From positions 21,758 to 85,757 of the forward strand of contig NZ_JAPHNL010000321.1 of assembly GCF_026274175.1 (NCBI RefSeq): a stretch of 64,000 nt of DNA, read 5' to 3'. The notes under the pieces were generated by a model. That model was not told the DNA's origin and searched no databases. It saw only the letters and a program-made list of their open reading frames with translations. Source of the DNA: Streptomyces beihaiensis. Its GTDB lineage: Bacteria > Actinomycetota > Actinomycetes > Streptomycetales > Streptomycetaceae. How positions within the stretch are numbered: position 1 is the first letter of the stretch; each line of letters begins with the position of its first letter. Positions 54,450 through 64,000 of this stretch are shown piece after piece. Made by a program: the position numbers and the translations under genes.

Positions 54450-55753
54450 CCGCGCTGCGCCCCGAGCGGGACGGTGAGGCCGGCGGCTTCGAGGATGCCG
54501 TGCGGCGCCTCGACGACCCCCTCAACGACCCGCTGCCGGGGCAGCAGCACCCGTCGCCGTGGTTCCGGACGGCTGAAGGCCCGGAAACGGCGCAGCGGCC
54601 GTCACAGCACCAGCCACAGCAGCCACAGCAGCCGCTTCAGTCGCAGCAGCCGCTCCAGTCGCAGCAGTCGCAGCAGTCGCAGCAGTCGCAGCAGCCGCAG
54701 GCGGCCGAGCCTGAGCCGGAGTGGTACGACCCCGACGGGTACGCGCAGGACTGGTACGGCGGGCACGAGGGAGCGGCCGGGGCGGACACCGCCGCCGTCG
54801 GGGCCATGCCGGTGGACGACGAGACGGTCGCCCTGCGCACGGCCGACACACGGCGAATAGCCGCCCGGGAACCAGCGCCGGAACGCGAGCCGGAGCCCTC
54901 GGCGTCGCCCGTGGCGCCCGCCGCCACCGGTGGCCGGGCCGCGCGCAGGAAGGCCGCCAAGCGGGGCGGGGGCGGCCACCGCCGGGCGGGAGCGGCCGCG
55001 GCCGAAGCGCCGGAGGAACCGGAGGGGAACGGTCGCCCGCTGACCCGTGTGGAGGCGCGCGCCGCCGCGCGGGCGCGCAAGCCGAGCGCGTCGGTCGTGG
55101 CGAGCCGGGTGATCGGCGAGGCCTTCATCACCTTCGGTGTGGTGATGCTGCTGTTCGTCACGTACCAGCTGTGGTGGTCGAACATCCGGGCCGACAACAT
55201 CGCGGGCAACGCGCGCCGGCACCTTGAGGACGACTGGGCGAAGGGCAAGGGCAAGCCGGCGGCGTTCGAACCCGGCCAGGGCTTCGCGATCCTGCACATC
55301 CCCAAGCTGGACGTCGTCGCGCCGATCGCCGAGGGCATCAGCAAGACGAAGATCCTCGACAAGGGCATGGTCGGCCACTACGGCAAGGACAGCGTCCCGA
55401 CGGCGATGCCGGACGCGAAGACCGGTAACTTCGGGCTCGCGGCCCACCGCAACACCCACGGCGAGCCGTTCCGCTACATCAACCGCCTCAAGCCGGGCGA
55501 CCCGGTCGTGGTCGAGACACGGGACAAGTACTACGTCTACAAGGTGACGAGCATGCTGCCGCAGACCTCGCCGTCGAACACGTCGGTACTCGCCCCGATC
55601 CCGGTCGGCTCGGGGTTCACCAAGCCGGGCCGGTACATCACGCTGACGACGTGCACGCCGGAATTCACCAGCAAGTACCGGCTGATCGTCTGGGGCAAGA
55701 TGGTCGAGGAGCGGCCGCGAAGCGAGGGCATGCCGAAGGCGCTCGTCGAGTAG
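54446..55753 (+). CDS. Class E sortase with long Gln-rich N-terminal extension
   Basis: Protein of 435 residues from GTG 54446. The first roughly 200 residues are cytoplasmic and low complexity: a Gln/Ser/Pro run near 52-88 (QQSQQSQQSQQ), then acidic and Ala/Arg-rich parts. A membrane helix (FITFGVVMLLFVTYQLWW) leads to the sortase domain with His in LAAHRNTHG, Cys in TLTTCTPEFTS and Arg in SKYRLIVWG. The catalytic part is normal; the extension is the odd feature and may be a protein-interaction tail. Confidence 0.9.
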   Translation: MTALRPERDGEAGGFEDAVRRLDDPLNDPLPGQQHPSPWFRTAEGPETAQRPSQHQPQQPQQPLQSQQPLQSQQSQQSQQSQQPQAAEPEPEWYDPDGYAQDWYGGHEGAAGADTAAVGAMPVDDETVALRTADTRRIAAREPAPEREPEPSASPVAPAATGGRAARRKAAKRGGGGHRRAGAAAAEAPEEPEGNGRPLTRVEARAAARARKPSASVVASRVIGEAFITFGVVMLLFVTYQLWWSNIRADNIAGNARRHLEDDWAKGKGKPAAFEPGQGFAILHIPKLDVVAPIAEGISKTKILDKGMVGHYGKDSVPTAMPDAKTGNFGLAAHRNTHGEPFRYINRLKPGDPVVVETRDKYYVYKVTSMLPQTSPSNTSVLAPIPVGSGFTKPGRYITLTTCTPEFTSKYRLIVWGKMVEERPRSEGMPKALVE

Positions 55754-55845
55754 CACAGCACAGCACGACCCGCACAGCACGAGACAGCACGGCACGGCAC
55801 CGCACGGCACGACACAGCACGACACGGACGGGGCGAGGACGAGAA

Positions 55846-56637
55846 GTGGCAGCGACGACCGACCACGAGGACGAGACCGAACGGTCGTCGTCCGTGCCCG
55901 CGTCCCCCCGGGGCCGCCGTCGCCCCCCGCGGCACCGGGGCCGTATCGCGGCGACGGTCAGCGTCTTCGGTGAGCTGCTCATCACCGCGGGCCTGGTCCT
56001 CGGCCTCTTCGTGGCCTACTCGCTGTGGTGGACGAACGTGATCGCCGACCGCGAGGCGCACAAGCAGGCCGACAAGGTGCGTGACCACTGGGCGCAGTCC
56101 AAGGGCACCGGCACCGGCAAGGACAAGGACACCGGTCCGGGCGCGCTCGACACGAAGGACGGCATCGGCTTCCTGCACGTGCCGTCGATGAAGAACGGCG
56201 AGGTCCTGGTCCAGAAGGGCACCGCGAGAAGCATCCTCAACGAGGGTGTGGCGGGCTACTACACGAAGCCGTCGAAGGCGACGCTGCCGATGTCGGGCAA
56301 GGACGGCAACTTCACGCTGGCCGCGCACCGGGACGGGCACGGCGCCAAGTTCCACAACATCGACAAGATCAAGGTGGGCGACCCGATCGTCTTCGAGTCG
56401 AAGGACAACTGGTACATCTACAAGGTGTACGACATCCTGCCGCAGACGTCGAAGTACAACACGAAGGTCATCCTGCCGGTGCCGAAGGAGTCGGGTGTGA
56501 AGAAGCCCGGCCACTACATCACGCTGACGACGTGCACGCCGGTCTACACGTCCCGCTACCGCTACGTGGTCTGGGGCGAGCTGGAGCGCGTCCAGAAGGT
56601 CGACGCGGACCGGACTCCGCCGAAGGAACTGCGGTGA
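55846..56637 (+). CDS. Class E sortase
   Basis: Protein of 263 residues from GTG 55846. A short basic N-terminus (RGRRRPPRHRGRI) and one membrane helix (ELLITAGLVLGLFVAYSLWW) precede the barrel; His in LAAHRDGHG, Cys in TLTTCTPVYTS and Arg in SRYRYVVWG are all present. It closely resembles the preceding sortase, suggesting tandem duplication. The 92-bp gap before it is a low-complexity CACAGCACGRCA-type stretch. It is convergent with pknB across a strong terminator. Confidence 0.92.
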   Translation: MAATTDHEDETERSSSVPASPRGRRRPPRHRGRIAATVSVFGELLITAGLVLGLFVAYSLWWTNVIADREAHKQADKVRDHWAQSKGTGTGKDKDTGPGALDTKDGIGFLHVPSMKNGEVLVQKGTARSILNEGVAGYYTKPSKATLPMSGKDGNFTLAAHRDGHGAKFHNIDKIKVGDPIVFESKDNWYIYKVYDILPQTSKYNTKVILPVPKESGVKKPGHYITLTTCTPVYTSRYRYVVWGELERVQKVDADRTPPKELR

Positions 56638-56762
56638 CCTGAGCGGGCCGCGGTCGCGGTGGGTCCACCGGGTCGGGAACCGGTTCCGGAACCCGGGCCG
56701 GAACCCGGGCCGGGGCCGGGACCGGGACAAGGACCCCGGTTCTTCCTCCGCCGCCGAAACGG

Positions 56763-56801
56763 GTGTGGGGCGCAGTGACGTCGAGTCGCTGCGCCCCACA
56801 C
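56763..56801. terminator. Bidirectional terminator between the sortase gene and pknB
   Basis: GTGTGGGGCGCAG (56763-56775) pairs perfectly with CTGCGCCCCACAC (56789-56801). It lies between two convergent genes, 125 bp after the sortase stop and 25 bp after the pknB stop. Confidence 0.85.
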
Positions 56802-56825
56802 GGCTGCTGTGCGGTTGCGCGGGTG

Positions 56826-58856
<2,031 letters not shown>

Positions 58857-59075
58857 GGTTACCTACCAGCCCTCTCCGTCGGTCCCGACCGTCCCGTTCG
58901 GGGTCGGGCGGTGTGCTGTCCGGGCATACCGTACCCGGATTGCCCACCGTGACCTGCCCGAGACCGCGACCCGTGACAGGACCGGTATCCAGGCACGTGC
59001 CCCGATGCTTACGGGCGGGTGACCGGCCTCACACAGTGTGGTGAACCGCCGGTCTCTGCTGTGTCCGTGCTGTCG

Positions 59076-60533
59076 TCACTTGCTGTTCAGCACCGCCTGC
59101 ATCACGTTCTTGGCGATCGGGGCGGCCAGGCCGCCACCGGAGATGTCGCCGCGGTTGGCGTCGCTGTCCTCGACGACGACGGCCACGGCGACCGGCGAGC
59201 CCGAGCTCGTCTTGGCGTACGAGACGAACCACGCGTACGGCTTGCCGCTGTTGTCGACGCCGTGCTGGGCGGTACCCGTCTTGCCGCCCACTGTGACGCC
59301 CGGGATCTTCGCGTTGGTTCCGGTGCCCTTCTCGACGACCGTCTCCATCATCGACTGGAGCTTCTGCGCGTTCTCCTTCGACAGCGGCCGGCTCAGCTCC
59401 TTCGGCTCGGTCTTCTGAACCGTGTCGAGGGTGGAGGACTGCAACTCGTCGACCATGTACGGCTGCATGAGTGTGCCGTCGTTGGCGATGGCCGAGGCGA
59501 CCATGGCCATCTGGAGGGGGGTGGCGGCGGTGTCGTACTGGCCGATGGAGGACATGGCCGTCTGCGAGGCGTTCATGTCGGTGTCGAAGCGGGAGGCGCT
59601 CGACCGGACGGGGACGAACTGCTCCTTGTTGAAGCCGAACTTCTCCGCTTCCTTCAGCATGGCGTCCTTGCCGAGGTCGGCGCCGATCTTGCCGTACACG
59701 GTGTTGCAGGACCATTGCAGCGCCACGCGCAGGGTGGCGTTCTCGCAGGGGATGTTGCCCTCGTTGTTCAGCGGCCGGGAGGTGCCCGGCATGATCCACC
59801 GCTTCGGGGTTTCGGTGTGCTGGTCCGGCTCGTACTTGCCGCTCTCCAGGGCCGCCGAGGCGGTGACCAGCTTGAACGTGGAGCCCGGCGGGTAGGTCTG
59901 GCGCAGCGCGCGGTTGAGCAGCGGCTGGTCCTTGTCCTTGTCGAGCTTCACGAAGGTGTTGCTGTCGGTGGTGGAGTTCCCGGCGAAGACCGACGGGTCG
60001 TAGGACGGGGTCGAGGCCAAGGCGAGGATCTTGCCGGTGGACGGTTCGATGGCGACGACCGCGCCCTTGCCGCGGTTCTTCAGACCGTCGTAGGCGGCTT
60101 TCTGCGCCGCGGCGTTGAGAGTGGTGACGACGTTTCCGCCCTGCTTCTTCTTGCCGGTGATCATGTCGATGGTGCGGCGGAAGAAGAGGCGGTCGTCGTT
60201 GCCGGTGAGGATGCCGTCGTCGATGGACTCGAGCTGGGTGGCGCCGACGACCTGGGAGGAGTACCCGGTGACGGGCGCCCACATGGGTCCGTCCTTCCAG
60301 GTCCGCTTGTACTTCAGGTCGGTGCCGGTGGTCTTCTTCGACCCGGTGATGGCCTTGCCGTCGACGATGATGTTGCCGCGCGGCTGGGAGTAGCGCTCGA
60401 TGATGACGCGGCGGTTGTTCTTGTCGGACTGCAGCGAGTCGGCCTTGACGTACTGGATCCAGTTGTCGCGCAGCAGCAGGGCGAGGACGAGCAGACCACA
60501 GAAGATCGCGATGCGGCGCAGGGGCTTGTTCAC
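59076..60533 (-). CDS. pbpA: Penicillin-binding protein (PbpA type, class B transpeptidase)
   Basis: Protein of 485 residues from GTG 60533. A membrane anchor (RRIAIFCGLLVLALLL) precedes the dimerisation domain and the transpeptidase domain. Active-site motifs are STFK in PPGSTFKLVTAS, SCN in LQWSCNTVYGK and KTG in VGGKTGTAQHG. It cross-links peptidoglycan with its SEDS partner encoded upstream; the start codon overlaps the ftsW stop by 4 bp. Confidence 0.95.
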   Translation of the reverse strand: MNKPLRRIAIFCGLLVLALLLRDNWIQYVKADSLQSDKNNRRVIIERYSQPRGNIIVDGKAITGSKKTTGTDLKYKRTWKDGPMWAPVTGYSSQVVGATQLESIDDGILTGNDDRLFFRRTIDMITGKKKQGGNVVTTLNAAAQKAAYDGLKNRGKGAVVAIEPSTGKILALASTPSYDPSVFAGNSTTDSNTFVKLDKDKDQPLLNRALRQTYPPGSTFKLVTASAALESGKYEPDQHTETPKRWIMPGTSRPLNNEGNIPCENATLRVALQWSCNTVYGKIGADLGKDAMLKEAEKFGFNKEQFVPVRSSASRFDTDMNASQTAMSSIGQYDTAATPLQMAMVASAIANDGTLMQPYMVDELQSSTLDTVQKTEPKELSRPLSKENAQKLQSMMETVVEKGTGTNAKIPGVTVGGKTGTAQHGVDNSGKPYAWFVSYAKTSSGSPVAVAVVVEDSDANRGDISGGGLAAPIAKNVMQAVLNSK

Positions 60534-61987
60534 GGTCGGACCACCTGGGTCATCTCGGCGTCAGGGGTGGGTGCGGGCGCGGGGGCGGGCCTGCGGGCCG
60601 TGTCGCTGATGCGGATCAGGATGGCGAGCAGCGCCCAGTTGGCGATGACCGAGGAGCCGCCGTAGGCGAGGAACGGCATGGTCATACCGGTGAGCGGGAT
60701 GAGGCCCATGACGCCGCCCGCGACGACGAACACCTGGATGGCGAAGGCGCCGGACAGGCCGCCCGCGAGGAGCTTGCCGAACGGGTCGCGGGTGGCGAGC
60801 GCGGTGCGCAGACCGCGCTGGACGATGAGCCCGTAGATCACCAGGATCGCCATGAGTCCGGCGAGCCCGAGTTCCTCGCCGTAGGTGGCGAGGATGAAGT
60901 CGGAGTTGGCGGCGAAGCCGATCAGGTCGGAGTGGCCCTGGCCGAGGCCGGTGCCGAGGGTGCCGCCGGAGCCGAACGCCCACAGGGCTTGCATGGCCTG
61001 CTCGGAGTGGCCGCCGATGCCTTTGCGGCTGAGCAGGTACTCGTGCATGGGGTTGAGCCACGCCTGGACGCGGCTCTGTACGTGGGTCTCGAAGCTGGCG
61101 ACGCCGACCGCGCCGACGGCGGACATGAGCAGGCCGAAGACGATCCAGCTGGTGCGTTCGGTGGCGACGTACAGCATGACGACGAACATGCCGAAGAACA
61201 GCAGCGAGGTGCCGAGGTCGGTCTCGAAGACCAGGATGAGGATGGAGATGGCCCAGACGACGATGATCGGTCCGAGGTCGCGTCCGCGGGGCAGGTACAG
61301 GCCCATGAAACGGCGCGAGGCGAGTGCGAGGGCGTCGCGTTTGACCATCAGATACCCCGCGAAGAAGATCGCGAGGACGATCTTCGCGAACTCGCCGGGC
61401 TGGATGGAGAAGCCGCCGACGTGGATCCAGATCCTCGCGCCGAACACGTTCATGCCCAGGCCCGGCACGAGCGGGAGCAGCAGCAGGACGAGCGCGCCCA
61501 TCATGGAGATGTACGTGTAGCGCTGCAGGATGCGGTGGTCCTTGAGCAGCATCAGTACGCCGACGAAGAGCGCGATGCCGATCGCCGAGTACAGCAGCTG
61601 CTTGGGGGCGTCGGGGTGGAACGCCCCGTACTGCAGCTTCGCCAGGCGCTGCAGGTGGTCGGACTGGTCGAGGCGCCAGATGACGACGAGGCCCAGGCCG
61701 TTGAGGAGCGTGGCGAGGGGCAGCAGCAGCGGGTCGGCGTAGGCGGCGAACCTGCGGACGACGACGTGGGCGACGCCGGCGAGCAGGCCGAGGCCGAGCC
61801 CGTAGCCGAGCAGCCCGGCGGGCAGCTTGCCGTCGATGGCCAGGCCCACGTTGGCGTACGCGAAGACGGGGATGACCACGGCGAACACGAGCAGCGCCAG
61901 CTCGGTGTTGCGCCTGCTGGGCGCGCCGATGGCGCCGATGGTCGACGTGTGGGTCGCGGAACTGGAACTACTGCTCATACTGCTCAT
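60530..61987 (-). CDS. FtsW/RodA/SpoVE-family SEDS glycosyltransferase
   Basis: Protein of 485 residues if ATG 61987 is used; an in-frame TTG at 61996 is possible. It has a Ser/Thr-rich N-terminus and about ten membrane helices. The SEDS motifs include FSIQPGEFAKIVLAIFFAGY, the catalytic Asp region WAISILILVFETDLGTSLLF and IPLTGMTMPFLAYGGSS. SEDS proteins polymerise lipid II. It is paired with pbpA by a 4-bp overlap. This is the RodA-like SEDS of the pknB cluster rather than the division ftsW of the dcw cluster. Confidence 0.94.
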   Translation of the reverse strand: MSSMSSSSSSATHTSTIGAIGAPSRRNTELALLVFAVVIPVFAYANVGLAIDGKLPAGLLGYGLGLGLLAGVAHVVVRRFAAYADPLLLPLATLLNGLGLVVIWRLDQSDHLQRLAKLQYGAFHPDAPKQLLYSAIGIALFVGVLMLLKDHRILQRYTYISMMGALVLLLLPLVPGLGMNVFGARIWIHVGGFSIQPGEFAKIVLAIFFAGYLMVKRDALALASRRFMGLYLPRGRDLGPIIVVWAISILILVFETDLGTSLLFFGMFVVMLYVATERTSWIVFGLLMSAVGAVGVASFETHVQSRVQAWLNPMHEYLLSRKGIGGHSEQAMQALWAFGSGGTLGTGLGQGHSDLIGFAANSDFILATYGEELGLAGLMAILVIYGLIVQRGLRTALATRDPFGKLLAGGLSGAFAIQVFVVAGGVMGLIPLTGMTMPFLAYGGSSVIANWALLAILIRISDTARRPAPAPAPTPDAEMTQVVRP

Positions 61988-62015
61988 GGCGTGCAAAGGC
62001 CCCCAACGGCTCTTA

Positions 62016-63485
62016 CTACTGCGCGCACGCCTTGGCCAGCTGCTTCTCTTCCTCGGAGAGAGTGGGGCCAGGGGTGGGCGTGGGAGAGGTCTTGGACGTG
62101 GACTTCGCGGACGACTTCGGGTCGGGCGCGGCGGTGGACTCGGCCTTCTTCTGCGCGGCCTGCTTCTTGCACGCGTTCGCCTGCGCCGACAGTTCGCCGA
62201 TCTTGTCCCGAGCGGTGGCCAGGTCGCCTTCGGCGATGGATGCCTCGACCTGCTTGCGCTGGTAGGGGGGCAGGTACTTGAGCTCGATCTCGGGGTGGTC
62301 CTTCTCCAGTTTGGAAAGGCTCACCCAGGCGAGGTCCTGGTCGATGCCGCGGTAGAGCGCCACGTGGTCGCTGTTGGCGCCCACGTAGTACTGGGTCTGC
62401 GTCCACCGGTAGCCGCCGTAGAGGCCGCCGCCGACGACGGCGAGGGCGAGGGCGGTGTACAGCGACCGCTTGAGCCACTTGCCGCGGCGGCGGCGGCCGC
62501 GCGGCCGGGCGAAGTCGTCGGTGTCGTCGCCGTGGTAGCCGTCGTAACCGTCGTCCGGCGCGTATCCGGTGGCGGGGCCGCTGCCGGGCGGGCCGAACTC
62601 GCCGCCGGCGCCGCCCTGCCCCGGCGCGGGCCTGCCGAGTCCCGACGCGCGGCCCGCGGGGGTCTGCATGGCGCCGTTGTCGTGGAGCTGGTGCTGGTTC
62701 TCGGCGACCGCGCCGACGACGACCGGGACGTCGGAGACCTGGTTGGCGAGGCCGTCCGCGCCGTCGATGTCGAGGACGTCGGCGACGATCACGGTGATGT
62801 TGTCGGGGCCGCCGCCGCGCAGGGCCAGCTGGATGAGGTCCTGGACGGTCTCGTGGGGGCCCTGGTAGCTGGCGAGGGTCTCCTCCATCGTCTGGTGGGA
62901 GACGACGCCGGAGAGGCCGTCGGAGCAGATCAGGTACCGGTCACCGGCGCGGACCTCGCGGATCGACAGGTCGGGTTCGACGTGTTCGCCGCTGCCGAGC
63001 GCCCGCATGAGCAGGGAGCGCTGCGGGTGGGTGGTGGCCTCTTCCTCGGTGATGCGGCCCTCGTCGACGAGGCGCTGCACCCAGGTGTGGTCCTGCGTGA
63101 TCTGGGTGAGCACGCCGTCGCGCAGCAGGTAGGCGCGCGAGTCGCCGACGTGGACGAGCCCGAGCCGCTGGCCGGTCCACAGCAGCGCGGTGAGCGTGGT
63201 GCCCATGCCTTCCAGCTGCGGGTCCTCCTCGACCATGAGGCGCAGCTGGTCGTTGGCGCGCTGCACGGCGGCGCCGAGGGAGGTGAGGATGTCGGAGCCC
63301 GGCACGTCGTCGTCGAGCGCGACGATGGTGGAGATCACCTCGGAGGAGGCGACCTCGCCGGCGGCCTGGCCGCCCATGCCGTCGGCGATGGCGAGCAGCC
63401 GGGGGCCGGCGTAGCCGGAGTCCTCGTTGCCCTCGCGGATCATGCCTTTGTGTGATCCGGCGGCGAAGCGCAGTGTCAGACTCAT
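62016..63485 (-). CDS. PP2C-family serine/threonine phosphatase (PstP-like)
   Basis: Protein of 489 residues from ATG 63485. The PP2C domain (about 1-235) has the metal-binding aspartates in IREGNEDSGY, LLAIADGMGGQAAGE, YLICSDGLSGVV and GGPDNITVIVADV. A Gly/Pro/Asp linker, a basic RGRRRRGKWLKR patch, one membrane helix (SLYTALALAVVGGGLYGGYR) and an extracytoplasmic helical tail with Lys/Ser/Thr-rich end follow. It reverses PknB phosphorylation. Confidence 0.94.
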   Translation of the reverse strand: MSLTLRFAAGSHKGMIREGNEDSGYAGPRLLAIADGMGGQAAGEVASSEVISTIVALDDDVPGSDILTSLGAAVQRANDQLRLMVEEDPQLEGMGTTLTALLWTGQRLGLVHVGDSRAYLLRDGVLTQITQDHTWVQRLVDEGRITEEEATTHPQRSLLMRALGSGEHVEPDLSIREVRAGDRYLICSDGLSGVVSHQTMEETLASYQGPHETVQDLIQLALRGGGPDNITVIVADVLDIDGADGLANQVSDVPVVVGAVAENQHQLHDNGAMQTPAGRASGLGRPAPGQGGAGGEFGPPGSGPATGYAPDDGYDGYHGDDTDDFARPRGRRRRGKWLKRSLYTALALAVVGGGLYGGYRWTQTQYYVGANSDHVALYRGIDQDLAWVSLSKLEKDHPEIELKYLPPYQRKQVEASIAEGDLATARDKIGELSAQANACKKQAAQKKAESTAAPDPKSSAKSTSKTSPTPTPGPTLSEEEKQLAKACAQ

Positions 63486-63658
63486 GCCCACCTGCCCCGT
63501 CGGCTCTGGCCCCGAATGCAGCCGGTCTCGTGGAGCCACACTGCCCACCCTCCGGTCGGGAGCGCGCCGGCGTCGCCCGCGGTGTTCCGGCCGGTGTCCC
63601 GGTCGTCAACGGCCGCGTGGGCCCGCTCGCTCCGCTCGCGCTCATTCATGATGCAGCA

Positions 63659-64000
63659 CTACTTCCGCAGCTCGATGACGGTCTTGCCGATGCGGATCGG
63701 TGCGCCCAGGGGGACCGGGGTGGGCGTCGTGAGCCGGGTCCGGTCCAGGTACGTGCCGTTGGTCGACCCGAGGTCCTCGACGATCCACTGGCCGTCGCGG
63801 TCCGGGTAGATCCTGGCGTGCCTGCTGGAGGCGTAGTCGTCGTCGAGGACGATCGTGCTGTCGTGCGCCCGGCCGAGCGTGATCGTCTGCCCCTGCAGGG
63901 CGACCGTGGTGCCCGTCAGGGTGCCTTCGGAGACGACCAGCTTGGTGGGGGCGCCGCGGCGCTGGCGGCCGCCGCCGCCCTGCTGCTGGCGCTGCTGCGG
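63659..64000 (-). CDS. FHA-domain protein (partial, C-terminal part; FhaB-like)
   Basis: The last 113 residues lie in the window; the start is beyond the right edge. A Gln/Gly/Arg-rich linker (RQQQGGGGRQRRG) is followed by a complete FHA domain: TITLGRAHDSTIVLDDDYAS, SRHARIY, the SxxH-type phosphothreonine pocket, and VEDLGSTNGTYLDRTRL. It binds phosphothreonine on kinase targets. It lies 173 bp upstream of the phosphatase gene, as in the standard fhaAB-ppp-rodA-pbpA-pknB cluster. Confidence 0.92.
   Translation of the reverse strand, partial: PQQRQQQGGGGRQRRGAPTKLVVSEGTLTGTTVALQGQTITLGRAHDSTIVLDDDYASSRHARIYPDRDGQWIVEDLGSTNGTYLDRTRLTTPTPVPLGAPIRIGKTVIELRK

Overview
The window is the replication-origin region of a high-GC actinobacterial chromosome, almost certainly a Streptomyces. 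The evidence is the gene order yidD-rnpA-rpmH / dnaA-oriC-dnaN-gnd-recF-DUF721-gyrB-gyrA, a DnaA with a very long tyrosine/arginine-rich linker, many GTG starts, and the developmental cell-division set crgA-sortase E-pabA-pknB-pbpA-ftsW-PP2C-FHA. All calls come from reading the sequence; no database search was run.

Layout. 1-14.5 kb is the conserved replication block: yidD/rnpA/rpmH leftward, dnaA rightward, a roughly 0.9-kb oriC rich in DnaA boxes, then dnaN, gnd, recF, the DciA-like DUF721 gene, gyrB, gyrA, a DUF3566 membrane protein and tRNA-Ile. 14.6-23.7 kb is a semi-conserved envelope and signalling stretch: a secreted amidase with C-terminal repeats, a solute-binding-type protein without an export signal, two small proteins, an exported membrane-anchored protein, a Ser/Thr kinase with very repetitive Pro/Ala and Gly/Ser linkers, and an HTH regulator. 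tRNA-Ala follows at 23.83 kb.

From tRNA-Ala to about 48.5 kb the content looks accessory. The last part of the tRNA and its terminator recur as a 107-bp, about 93% identical direct repeat at 28.03 kb, framing 4.1 kb with a toxin-antitoxin pair, a serine hydrolase with a C-terminal frameshift, a divergent TetR-type regulator and a Uma2-type nuclease. Beyond it lie a DUF234-type ATPase, a cluster of 3'-end gene fragments (HAD-like, transposase-like, carbohydrate-binding-like), an ECF sigma operon, an apparently complete IS30-family element and two small hypothetical genes. Next comes a compact terpenoid-type cluster (34.1-39.3 kb): a divergent methyltransferase, a seven-helix membrane protein resembling Pyr4-type transmembrane terpene cyclases, a class I terpene synthase, a P450 and a second methyltransferase, the last four each overlapping the next by 4 bp. 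A large 2OG-Fe(II) oxygenase, a Uma2 remnant, a secreted LAXTG-tagged glycosidase facing an expansin-like protein, a second ECF sigma operon and a GNAT protein complete this stretch.

48.6-64 kb returns to conserved Streptomyces core: DUF5324, a cyclophilin, a rhomboid protease, a cluster of five DnaA boxes, crgA, a DUF881 protein, three class E sortases with a pabA/trpG-type amidotransferase between the first and second, and the leftward FHA-PP2C-ftsW-pbpA-pknB group controlling peptidoglycan synthesis. The class E sortases could anchor the LAXTG glycosidase. The DnaA boxes at oriC, the dnaA promoter, the recF leader and 51.3-51.5 kb probably form a shared DnaA-binding network.
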